Below, in pieces: positions 54,484 to 64,000 of a DNA stretch of 64,000 nucleotides. Location of the stretch: assembly GCA_013368325.1 (NCBI GenBank), contig JAACJK010000001.1, forward strand, positions 2,604,001 through 2,668,000. The letters are read 5' to 3'. Made by a program: the position numbers and the translations under genes. Origin of the DNA: Ephemerocybe angulata (Eukaryota > Basidiomycota > Agaricomycetes > Agaricales > Psathyrellaceae). Below the pieces are notes generated by a model. That model did not search any database and was not told the DNA's origin. It saw only the letters and a program-made list of their open reading frames with translations. How positions within the stretch are numbered: the first letter of the stretch is position 1; each line of letters opens with the position of its first letter.

Positions 54484-57400
54484 TCAACTTCGCCAATATT
54501 GTGCCATGTCGTGTATACGATCAAACACGACCGTGAGGTACGAAGTTTCATTCAGAAGGATTTCGAAATGCTTGAGGGCCTCCTCCTCCGTTAGGTCCAA
54601 CCTGAACTTCTCCTGAATTTGTTCGTGAACGTCGCGGTGCTTGATATCAGGGATGTTGGCGTCAACCATGAGGGCGACCAAGTTGATCATAAGGTTGGCA
54701 CTTTTGCGCAGGATAGTGAATGCAGTGAAGCAATGGTTCTTGAAGCGCATGTAGTGAGGAGACTGCGCCCCACCCATCCCATCGACCATCTCTTTGCATA
54801 CCTTGACTGGAGGGGGGAAAGGTTTGGGGTCGCGTCCAAGAATGTACCCAAAGTCGACTGAGGTGCGAGGGTCAGTCAGCACATGAGGGATGGATGTGAT
54901 TGGGTTTACCATGAAAGAAGTGGCCTGTGCAACAAGGATAATTAGCATCGCACATGTTAGCAAAAGGGTGGAAGTGACAATACCATCAGGTGCGATAAGC
55001 AGGTTGTCCAAATGTCTATCTCCAACTCCTAGAATGTAGGTCGCCACGCAATACCCAGCTACCCAGAGGACACTTCAGTTTACGATCAAGGAGAGAGATC
55101 AAGGGGAAACATACCACAACTCTTCACGAACGTATCAATCACAGTCGGGTCGACCCCCGACGTTCCAACGCTTCCCTCATCGGGATTGTGCATCCTCAAG
55201 TAGTTGAGCACAGTCCCATGGTCTTTCACAATCGCCGCAATGGTTTTACTTGGCAGGAACTGCACCATTCCCTGCAACGGACCCGTCGCCAGGACATCGA
55301 ACGGACTGAGTTTCAAGTCCAAGTTTTCTTTCCTCAGCAGTTGGTCCATCAGTGTGAGTAGTTGTATTACGAGTTGATCCTGGCGCATATCGTCTCCGTC
55401 CTTGAAGATAAGCGCGTACTCCCCGCCATTGGAGCGCTGGAAATTCAGAAGAAGGGGATACATCTTCGATTTGAAGATAGAGGACTTATCAGCAATAATG
55501 CCAGTCACTTCAATCGTAGCGTTGATCGGGAGGGGGAGGGGAGCCATAGAGGAAAGGTTGTTCTTCGGGTCGGAGATGATGGACCGTAGCTTTTCGATTT
55601 TCTTTGGCCGGGGGTCTTTGGACGTTCGGAGTTCTCTGGCGCGCTTCGCCAGAGTGTCGACCAGGAGGCCTTGCCGGCGCATCAGCTCTCGTCGCTCTGA
55701 TCCACCTTCGGACTGGGTTCAAAGGGATGTTAGCATTGTGAAAGATCTGTAAGGAAAGTGGCATTACTTCTAGAATCTTGTTCATGAACTTGAATACCAC
55801 GCGCCCATACATCTTCGCCATGACCCTATCCTCGAGCGACACCTCCACCATGAGATACCAATAGAGCCTGTTGCCAAGAATAGTGTTCTTGACGCCTCGC
55901 GCAATGAGAAAATCGGTCAGACCACTATCATCATATGATATAGCGGTCGTCGTCGACCTCGAAGATCTCTGCTCGGTGACCGCACTCTCGAATTTCAGGG
56001 CTTGCACAAGTTGCAGTAGGTAAAGCATTAATTCCTGGTGAAAGTTGGTTAGCTCTATGTATTGTTATGAACAGAGCTGAACCCACATCGTCATCCGCCC
56101 GGCTCAGCTGCTTAACAGCGAAGGCCCTGACCCGTGAGTCAACCGTACTTGGACCGAGTAGCTCCAGAGCATCGTCCGTATCAATCTCCGTCCACATGGG
56201 TAGCAACTCCTCCACTGCCTGTTTCACCTCGGAGGAGTCTCTCCACGTCACGCTCTTCAGGAACTTTGTTAAACCTTTCTTGTCTCGCGCGAGGTAGAAT
56301 CTAAACTTCCATATCAAGTCTTTCTCCTCTGACGACAGTTGCTGACTTGGGGAATAGCTCAAGATGTGCTACGATAGCAGGTGATGTGTCAGTCAGGAAC
56401 AAGCAAAACATTTATATCCCCAGCTTACCGTGAGCTCGTCTCGAATCTTCGCATTCGGCTTGAGTTCGCGATCGTAAGGACTGCTCCTGTGACTGCGCAC
56501 AAGTCGACGGTGCTTATCCTCGACTGGGTTTTCGTTCGCCACATCTGGATCAACGACGCTCCACAGGTTTGGGTCATTCACGAATGAAGACGCTATCGAA
56601 GGTGTGACGGGGGCTTGTGTAACTGTAGCAAGAGTCGTGGTCGTGGTGGCTGGGGCTGCTGAGGAGGATGCTATGGGCGCTTCCTATATGCATCGTGAGC
56701 TTTCAAGTGGGTTTGAGGCGTAGATGGACACTAACTGGTTCACAAAATATCACTGGGAAATCGAAACGAGGTAGGTCAATGTATAGAAAGAGGTTCTCCG
56801 ACTTCTCTGTTTCAGCCTGGTGCACTTTTAGTACCAAGTATCCCAAATTCGACGGCGTTTAACCATACCGCATGTATCTCCTCCATCTTGCGGAACGTCA
56901 TCTTGTCCAGCCAGTCGTTCTTCGGAAGATCTCCCCTTTCATACTTTTTGACCAGCTAGAAGGACCCCACTCCACATGAGAGACAACCTCTGTCTTCCTG
57001 TGGCTATCGAACGTACCTTCTCTAACCGCCCCATTTCATCTTGGTTCGCAAGTTTACTAGGCGTCGAAGTTTCAAGGGATCCGTCTGCCTCAACTCCAGG
57101 CCACAGTACCATCCGATGCTTCCCTCTTCTTAGATTCCTGGGGACATTTCGCATAAGCTACATATGATGACATACTGAACCTAAACGCACCATTTCTTCC
57201 CGAACAACCTCAGCGTCGATCCCCCTACCGGCATAGCAGCCCTGGGACCTGCAATATCCCACACCGTGAATGTAATCTGTGAGCTCAGCGGCAAGTCACA
57301 GTAGCGTATTGGTAGCGTAATCCATTCGTTCCATCTGCACCGCCGCGACGCAAGTCAGTCCTCGTCAAACCGTCTCGCCGCAGAAACCGTTGTAGGCACG

Positions 57401-57801
57401 TACGTATACGAGTTCTTAAACGCCTTGAAGGAGGTGCGAAAGGGTATAGTGAGAGGCTTGTTGTCCGCAATGAGCTGGCACGTCACATAAAGGTCCGAGA
57501 GCGTCCTGCGCGTCCACATTCGTCGTGAGTCAACTCCTCCTCAATGCACACAAGGTGTAGACAAGTAGCATGCCTACGTACGAAGACTGCACACCGTGAA
57601 ATCGAAGCTCAGGATTATCCAGCACTTCTGTGAAGGTGTGGGGCTTGCGTATACCTTCCAACTGCGATCTATGTGCAAGGCGGGTAAGCAGGCCAAGTCG
57701 CTACGGTCGCGAACCGAAGGCGCATACATTCGAAAGGTAACTGGCAGCTTTAGGTCTGAAAGCCTCGCAAACGTGAAGTCATCGCGATTATCTTTGTCCA
57801 T
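54484..57801 (-). CDS. VPS34: Class III phosphatidylinositol 3-kinase Vps34
   Basis: Makes PI3P on endosomes and autophagosome precursors. From the ATG at 57801 (MDKDNRDDFTFARLSDL) a C2 domain spreads over many exons to about 56.9 kb. The helical PIK domain follows (LSSEEKDLIWKFRFYLARDK, VDSRVRAFAVKQLSRAD). The kinase domain has YALIFKDGDDMRQDQLVIQ with the ATP-binding Lys region, GVGDRHLDNLLIAPDG (catalytic loop), and VDFGYILGRDPKPFPPPVKV (DFG and activation loop). The C-terminal helix ends FDRIHDMAQYWRS, a conserved element needed for membrane activity in the family. Introns are frequent, particularly in the C2 part, where not every exon edge was checked. It is tail to tail with the biotin gene, 61 bp apart. 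Confidence 0.93.
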
Positions 57802-58197
57802 GGGGTATTAGGGCGCCTGCAGCTGTAGAATGGGCGGAGGTATCAGGACGATGGTGGGTGTAGCAGTAAAGGAGTAAGGGATCCAAATTGGGAAGGCTGG
57901 CGTTGCTCGGGCCGGCCTCCGCTAAGCGCTAAGCGCTCGCTGGGGCGCCGCCGCGCCGCCGACTGTGGCCCTGATGGCCATTAGGCAAAGTGAGAAGGTC
58001 TTTGACTCTTTGGCTTAAATAAAGGTAGAATTATGCCGTATCATAGGGGTGAAATAACTAGACAGCCGCTTCCTAATCCCACGTCCAGATTCAGATAAGT
58101 ACCTACGCCTGGTCCCGTGGAGGATAATAGCATCCTTCGATGGTTTCTGGCCTTTGTCTTTTTCCGCCCCCTCAATGCGCTGCATTTGAGTGCCATT
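57802..58197. other. Intergenic region upstream of VPS34
   Basis: About 400 bp with the VPS34 promoter and the 3' region of the DUF6533 gene. A short GC-rich stretch with AGCGCTAAGCGCTCGC lies near 57920-57940. No gene recognised. Confidence 0.4.
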
Positions 58198-59854
58198 TTA
58201 TTTGGGCAAAGGCCCATCTACCGAGTGCTGGAACTCCATCTCGCTAGGGGCGACATGTAGGTGGGTGGCCGTGAACTCGTCAGGTCGCTTCCACTCGCGG
58301 ACATGGATGAGGAAGCGTGCCATCATCATGCCAGAGATCCTGGATGGCAAGGGGATGAGCGCCGGGAGTGGCAGTTGATGATTTCGAATAACGTACGGAA
58401 GGGTCAGAGCGTTTAATGAGCGTGACGCGAAGGAGCCCAGCTTATTGAAGGTTTAGTTAGTCAAGTCGAATCGAAAGGGAAGACTAGAATCGCTATTTAC
58501 AGGAGCAGCCTAAGATTTATGGATCAGTCACCAGGCTCTAGGAAGGTCATGAGAGAGTGGACATACATAGGTGAGGATCATGGTTGCCGTGGTGAACGCA
58601 GTCACAAATCTAGAGGCCTATGGTTAGCCCTTTCGTTTCTCGTGCAGTCAAATATCATCGCCCGTGTAGTACCCTGTATACAGCAAACCTACAAGATACC
58701 TTCCCCATCAGAAACCGCGACGTCACAGGCAGGCGGTAAAGGATAGAATCGCTCACCTTCTTGGAGTATCAAAAAGAAGAGCCCCTTCTTATCCCACTTG
58801 AAGTTTCCAGCTATCCTTAGCGATCTGAAGCAGCCATACGCAAGCAAGGCGGTAGAGAGCAGCTCGTACACAACAATCAGGACACTCAGAGCATCCACCG
58901 CTTGAAAGGATTTTATCAGCAGGGCGTTTATCCATCCAGCCACACTGGGGGCGTTGCATACCTCTAGAAGTTGATTAGAATCAGCCTCGAAAGATAAAGA
59001 TAAAAGACGCACTTTCTATTCTCTTTATTGAGCTTCTTTCCATTGCACGAAACGTATGGGACATGCAACTTCCATCAGGGCCATCAGCCACACGCCGCAG
59101 ACACAGCGCGGTTCAACGACTCACGACTGCCAGTACCATCACTGCCAATCCCAGGATTGAGAAGAAGGCGACCATAATTCGATTGTAGTGGAATATGGCA
59201 CAGGTTCGTGCACCCAAGATTGCTAGGGAGAAAAGACAATGCAATGTCAGCGGGTACTGCAGCCTGCGCACGACAGTGAGAAGGCTGGCTCACATAGAAT
59301 ACCAATCCGACCCAGAAGACTGAGCGACGCCGCAACGATGTACGCGTTATCACAGCTGTGGGGGATGGGAACGTTCAGCCTCTCCCATGCTCTCTCACAA
59401 TCAGGTCAACAGATCGAGAACTGGACGAACTGGGTGGAATATGAACAAAACGTCAATCAGCAGGTTTCAGTGAACGTGGACGAAAGCGAAGATTCAGCGA
59501 CATACCCTCAGCCCATTAAGTTTATTCACAAGCCCCAGCGCAAAAACAACGTTCGCAATGAGGGAGTATCGACAGAACGCGACGAGGAGCATCGATATCG
59601 ACAGCGGCCTCTTCCAAATGTACCGCAATTCCCGGTCGAAGGTCAGCGTGAAGTCATAGTAAATCAAGACTGGGGTCTGCCGTCAGCGCCCAGCCAATGA
59701 TGTGTCCTCGCTGATCACGACGCTCACCAACGCTAGCATATTGGACGCAGAACTGTACGAATCTAGTAGAGGAGAGAGGGAGGACTCCCTTGAGCATACG
59801 TTCACGAGGAGGGGAGGGCGTGAGTACGTACTCGGTTTCTTTCAAGCGCACCAT
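58198..59854 (-). CDS. DUF6533-type seven-helix membrane protein
   Basis: A minus-strand gene from the ATG at 59854 to the stop at 58198-58200. After the start, FVQFCVQYASV and TPVLIYYDFTLTFDRELRYIWKRPLS carry the DUF6533 signature (YASV...YDxxLTxxxExxxIW). Later exons give SCDNAYIVAASLSLLGRIGI, ILGARTCAIFHYNRIMVAFF, VLIVVYELLSTALLAYGCFRSL followed by DKKGLFFLILQEG, and a C-terminal tail RFLIHVREWKRPDEFT ending DGPLPK. The helices and exon phases I followed agree. This large family is confined to mushroom-type fungi and its function is unknown; a receptor-like topology is only a guess. A TATATAA lies about 70 bp upstream of the ATG. Confidence 0.8.
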
Positions 59855-60682
59855 GGTAAAAGTTGATCGACAGAGGGCGGGCAGCAGCTTTCCTTGCAGA
59901 AACCGAAGGAGAGCACTTCAGGTTATATAAAGCAAGGCACTCGCATCTCACATCGGGTTCTCCTTCTCTGCGCAAATCAACTGCCACTGGATGCGATCTT
60001 CCGTACGTACCTGATGAGGGGGGCACCATAGATACACCTCTACTTCTTTTTCCACCCTCCCGTTCAGATTACAGTTACCGCCCTAATAGGACACTTCCAA
60101 GATGGAGAACCGGATATGTCGATGATGACTTCTTGACCACCTACTTATGAAATACACCGAGCGCAAGGTCGCGGTAAACCATATCCAGGTGACAAAAGAG
60201 TCGGAAAGCCTCAGCATCTTCCCACTCCGTTGAAAGTAATTGACACGAATGTCAGAGAATTATGCCCAGTACGCGTTACATACGGATGCTTCTTTGCCGA
60301 TCGTGACGATACCAAGTACACCTCTTGCAGTCGAAACACGTCGACGAGAGGAACAACGATGATGGGTGCAAGGAGCAGAGACTGCAAGTTTGATCAAATC
60401 AGGCGACACCCAAACCCATACCGGATCGCGCTGGTACGCGCTGCCGGTCTAAGCGCTCGTCCAAAAAAGCCGGTCGGTCATCACACAACACGTTGTTTCC
60501 ACGAGCAAGCCCAAAGGATGGTATATCATATTAATACAGATGCAATTGTGGTTCTAGAAAGTTGTGATAGCAGGAGAAAGAGCGATAGATGCAAATGCGT
60601 GGGTACTTGTAATGGTACTTTTGCGAGAGAGAGATATACAAGTTAGAAGATCTAATGAGTCCAAGCAAGAAGAACCGAGCGT
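59855..60682. other. Intergenic region
   Basis: About 830 bp between the DUF6533 gene start and the 3' end of ILV5. No gene or RNA recognised; TATATAAAG at about 59924-59932 is the only clear promoter-like motif. Confidence 0.4.
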
Positions 60683-62020
60683 TTACTCGGATTCGGGCTT
60701 GTAATCAGGACGCAATGAGCGCACAACCTTGCCCGCGCGCCAGATCTCCTGGTCGTTGATCTCGGCCAACTCCCGGTTGAGGTCCTCACGGTAGGTGGAT
60801 CGGCCGTTGTACTCGAGGGACTTGCGGGTCTCGGTACCGTCGCGGACGCTCTGGTAGAGCTGCTCGAAGATGGGGAGGTTGGCCTTCTCGAAGATGGGGG
60901 CCCAGTCGAGGGCACCACGACGAGCGGTGGTGGAGCAGGCGTTGTACATGTAGTCCATGCCCTTGGCGCCGATCAAGGGGTAGAGGGACTGGGTAGCCTC
61001 CTCGACGGTCTCGTTGAAAGCCTCAGACGGGGTGTGGCCGTTCTTGCGGAGGACCTGGTACTGGGCGAGGAAGAGACCCTCTGCAAACGAGAGTAAGTAA
61101 AGAGAGACGCGACGAAGAAGGGAAAGAACGTACGGATAGCACCCATGAGGACACCACGCTCACCGTAGAGGTCAGAGTAGACCTCCTTCTCGAAGGTGGT
61201 TTCGTACATGTAGCCGGAGCCGATACCGACACCGATGGCGATGGCCTTCTCCTTGGCCTTGCCGGTGACGTCTTGCCAGACAGCAATACTGGAGTTGATA
61301 CCACGGCCCTCCTTGAAGAGAGAGCGGACGGTGCGGCCAGAGCCCTTGGGGGCGACGAGGATGACATCGACGTCCTTGGGAACCTCGACGTGGGTGTCCT
61401 CCTTGTAGACGACGGAGAAACCGTGGGAGAAGTAGAGAGTCTTGCCCTTGGTGATGAGGGGAGCGATGGTGGGCCACGTCTGGGACTGGGCAGCGTCGGA
61501 GAGGAGGTTCATGATGATGGTTCCACGGTTGATGGCCTCCTCGATGGGGAAGAGGGTCTCGCCGGGCACCCAGCCATCCTCCATGGCCTGGCGCCACGAC
61601 TCACCGTCCTTGCGGACACCGACGATGACGTTGAGGCCGTTGTCGCGGGCGTTGAGACCCTGTCCGTGGCCCTGGGAGCCGTAGCCGATGAGGGCGAGGG
61701 TGTCGTTCTTGAAGTAGTCCTGGAGCTTGGCTAGGGGCCAGTCGGCGCGCTCGTAGACAGTCTCCTTGGTGCCGGCGAAGTCGAGGGTCTTGACACCGCG
61801 GGTCTGGGTGAGAGAACGTGTCAGATAAGAAACACGAGTGGGCCTCGGGGAAACCAACCTGGAAAGCGGGTGCAACCGCGGCGGCGAGAGCGCGCGATGC
61901 GGGGGCGCGGGTAGCAGCGCGGGCGAGGAGCGAGTAGCTCGCGGTCTGCGCGGGACGAGCAGCAGACTTTGCGACTTGGCGGAAGGCCTTGGAGGCGGAA
62001 CGGGCAGCGATGGAGGCCAT
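60683..62020 (-). CDS. ILV5: Ketol-acid reductoisomerase (mitochondrial)
   Basis: Catalyses the second step of valine/isoleucine synthesis, NADPH-dependent isomerisation and reduction of acetolactate. The start is the ATG at 62020 (MASIAARSASKAFRQVAKSA), giving an Arg/Ala/Ser-rich mitochondrial leader of about 60 residues. Two introns: one after VAPAFQ and one inside GAIQGLFLAQYQVL. The Rossmann motif IGYGSQGHGQGLNARD, VGVRKDGESW, ILVAPKGSGRTVR and the metal-binding SDLYGERGVLMG are all present. The C-terminal domain ends VVRSLRPDYKPESE. Length matches fungal Ilv5. Codon use is strongly biased to C/G third positions, as in highly expressed genes. Confidence 0.95.
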
Positions 62021-62495
62021 GGAGAAGATGAGGAATAGAAAAACAGAATCACGCCCAAGTTTTATAGCCAGCACAACGAATTTGGTGTGACTCGATCATC
62101 GGCCGATAATTTTCCCGCTAAAGCCGACGTACCCCGCCCCTCTCGCCATTCGAAATAATTGACAATTCACAGGGCACCAAGCGGGAAATTCGGCCCATGG
62201 GAGCGATGTTGAGCCTTTAGCGCCGTCATGTCCGTGCAACTGCAGCCTCCTATCACCGTCCAAGTAGGCGCCGGTGCACCGCATGGCACTCGAAGGCCGT
62301 ATGCAGGGTCTATTGAGCAACCACAAGAGTTCCCCACTGTTTGAGTCTGCACAAGTGCGGTGTTCCGCAAAACGGAGCTTGTAACTGATCTAGGCCGGAG
62401 CCCAAGCTTGTCCACTGTTCACATGGACGTCTGAGGCTTTTTGCTTCTGCACGCCTCCAATCCTCCTCCTTACAGTCCTTTCATCTCGGTGAAGA
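62021..62495. promoter_or_regulatory. Divergent promoter region, ILV5 and trimethyllysine dioxygenase
   Basis: 475 bp between two outward-facing starts. CTATAAA on the minus strand at 62061-62067, about 40 bp before the ILV5 ATG, is a probable TATA box. Confidence 0.5.
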
Positions 62496-64000
62496 ATGTT
62501 GCGAGGCGCCAGAGCGCTGTCAAATGTCTGCTGCTCGACTGTGAAGCGAGCTGGGGCTGCGAGGAACATCCGGGTAAGCTGGCCTTTTCGCCGCTGAGCA
62601 GATCTCGCTAATTCCGTGCAGAAGCTTGCTTTGCCTGTGCAGCCCAGGCTCGGTGCCCGTTCCACTCGATCGTTCACCAGCGTTGCTCAAGCGCAGACCG
62701 TAAATGAAGTCTCTCCATCGCAAGTGCCAGAGGTTGCTGTTAAGCCCGTCGATCTCCCCATCGTCAGTAACGACGCGAAGCAGGTCGCAGTAGGATGGGA
62801 CACGCGAACATGGTCTCGTTTGTGAGTTCTGTGCATCCCTTAGCATTCGAATATAGCTTAGAGACCTGTCGCAGCCATAACATCTGGCTACGAGACCACT
62901 GCCGCTGTCCAAAGTGCTTCCATGCCATAACGAAACAGCGCCTCCTCAACACCTTCCAGGTAGCTTAAACCTCTCTCCCTTTCCACTTTAACACCTGACA
63001 TCCAGTAGATCCCCCCAGACATCGCACCACTAGGCGTCGCCGCCAAACCAGAAGGACTCGAAGTGACATGTACGCCCTCCGAGTCGCGACCCTCAAAGCC
63101 CCTAATCCAGAACACCCAACTAATTGCCACCGACAGGGAATTCCACTGACAATCACACTTCGCTCTACCCATGGGCATGGCTGCAGCGCAACTCCTACGA
63201 CCCTCCACTTCCCAAGGAGGGGGAGAAAGAAGGGGAGAGGCATGACGAGAAGATTCTCTGGGGCGCTAAAATTCAACAGGCGCCTCCAACTGTCGAATAC
63301 GAGCAGGTCATGGCTGGGGATGCTGAATTGTACAAGTGGTTGGACAATATCGTGCGTCTTGGGAGTTTTCTAGCTTTGAAGTGCGTGTTAAAGATGTGTT
63401 CAGGACAAGTTCGGTTTCTCCTTCGTCACGGGAGTGCCTCCTACGCCTGAAGCAACAGAGAAACTATGCGAGAGGATTGGCTTCATCCGCGAAACTCAAT
63501 GTAAGCGCTTCATTACCTTGCCTTTGGGATCTTGCTCACCCACCCACCCCTCGCAGACGGCCGCTTCTGGGACTTCACTGCCGACCTCGCCAAAGGCGAC
63601 ACAGCCTACACCAACATCGCTCTCGGTGCCCACACAGACAACACCTACTTCGTACGCTCCTCCCCACCCTCACTAACTATCAACTAACCAACACCTCCTC
63701 CAGACTGACCCCTGCGGGCTGCAACTATTCCACCTCCTCTCCCACACAGAAGGCACAGGCGGCTCCACCCTCCTCGTCGACGGCTTCTACGTCGCCTCCC
63801 TCCTTAAAGAACTCAACCCCACCGCCTACAACCTCCTCTCCACCGTCCCCGTCCCAGCGCACGCTGCAGGCGAACCCACCGCGCTCTACCGCCCGTCCCC
63901 GGAGAGCGGCTACCCCGTTCTCGGGCAACATAACGGCACACTCGGCCAGGTGCGCTGGAACAACGATGACAGGAGTGTTATGAACCACTTGGAGCCGTCA
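62496..64000 (+). CDS. Trimethyllysine dioxygenase (3' end outside window)
   Basis: An Fe(II)/2-oxoglutarate dioxygenase for the first step of carnitine synthesis. The start MLRGARALSNVCCSTVKRAG is a mitochondrial-type leader; the first intron follows NIR. The N-terminal zinc-binding domain has FHNIWLRDHCRCPKCFHA and NTFQIPPDIAPLG, then SLYPWAWLQRNSYDP. The catalytic domain has FGFSFVTGVPPTPEAT, ALGAHTDNTYF (Fe-binding His-x-Asp), FHLLSHTEGTGGSTLLVDG and VRWNNDDRSVMN. The TGGxTLLVDGFY and NNxDRxV motifs favour trimethyllysine over gamma-butyrobetaine dioxygenase. Introns before IPPD, within VTW, before DKFGF, after TQ and after TYF keep the frame. The second metal His lies beyond the window. 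Confidence 0.88.

Noticed and set aside
59239..59700. A 153-codon + strand open frame
   Set aside because: Antisense to DUF6533 exons on the minus strand that show conserved family motifs.
61273..61734. A 153-codon + strand open frame rich in Asp/Glu/Gly/Val
   Set aside because: Mirror frame of the strongly codon-biased ILV5 gene.
1..64000. CRISPR arrays, bacterial operons, ribosome binding sites or riboswitches
   Set aside because: The window is eukaryotic nuclear DNA with spliceosomal introns; no regularly spaced repeat array was seen.

Overview
The window is nuclear DNA of a basidiomycete fungus, most probably an Agaricomycete. Genes are split by many 48-70 bp GT-AG introns, starts are ATG, and families typical of mushrooms appear: a DUF6533-type seven-helix membrane protein, a NACHT protein with the usual basidiomycete N-terminal motif, an F-box-like protein, and large DDE and Harbinger DNA transposons. 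I cannot name genus or species. All gene models are hand-made from splice signals, reading frame and family motifs; there is no transcript evidence.

Layout. 1-7.7 kb: 3' end of a protein disulfide isomerase, a TDP2-like phosphodiesterase, a GPI-anchored Ser/Thr-rich wall protein and an F-box-like protein. 9.3-19.0 kb: a transposon complex. It holds a 7.9 kb TA-flanked element (element A), a 3.2 kb PIF/Harbinger element nested inside A's gene, and a 1.8 kb foldback derivative (element B) joined head to head to A. 19.9-22.3 kb: a cytochrome P450. 22.3-27.5 kb: gene-poor DNA with an 877 bp poly(A)-tailed retroposon in 13 bp target duplications. 27.5-33.0 kb: a sugar-transporter-like MFS gene and a GH13 alpha-amylase, tail to tail. 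33.8-47.5 kb: a coiled-coil nuclear protein, a Gly/Met/Gln-rich protein, a NACHT NTPase, a GNAT acetyltransferase, a putative transcription regulator and the BUB1 checkpoint kinase. 47.9-54.4 kb: a secreted epoxide-hydrolase-like enzyme, tRNA-Tyr and a tRNA fragment, a hypothetical protein and the bifunctional biotin gene. 54.5-64 kb: VPS34, the DUF6533 protein, ILV5 (ketol-acid reductoisomerase) and the start of trimethyllysine dioxygenase.

Most host genes are single housekeeping or accessory genes with no shared pathway. The exception may be the amylase/transporter pair, which could act in glucan breakdown and sugar handling. The most unusual content is element A. With the nested element and four introns removed, its gene reads as one 1067-residue protein joining a Ulp1-type (C48) SUMO/ubiquitin-like protease to a pogo-like DDE transposase. 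The Harbinger element interrupts it at a TAA target and its clean removal restores the frame. Two host genes also appear to need microexons of 2 and 4 nt.
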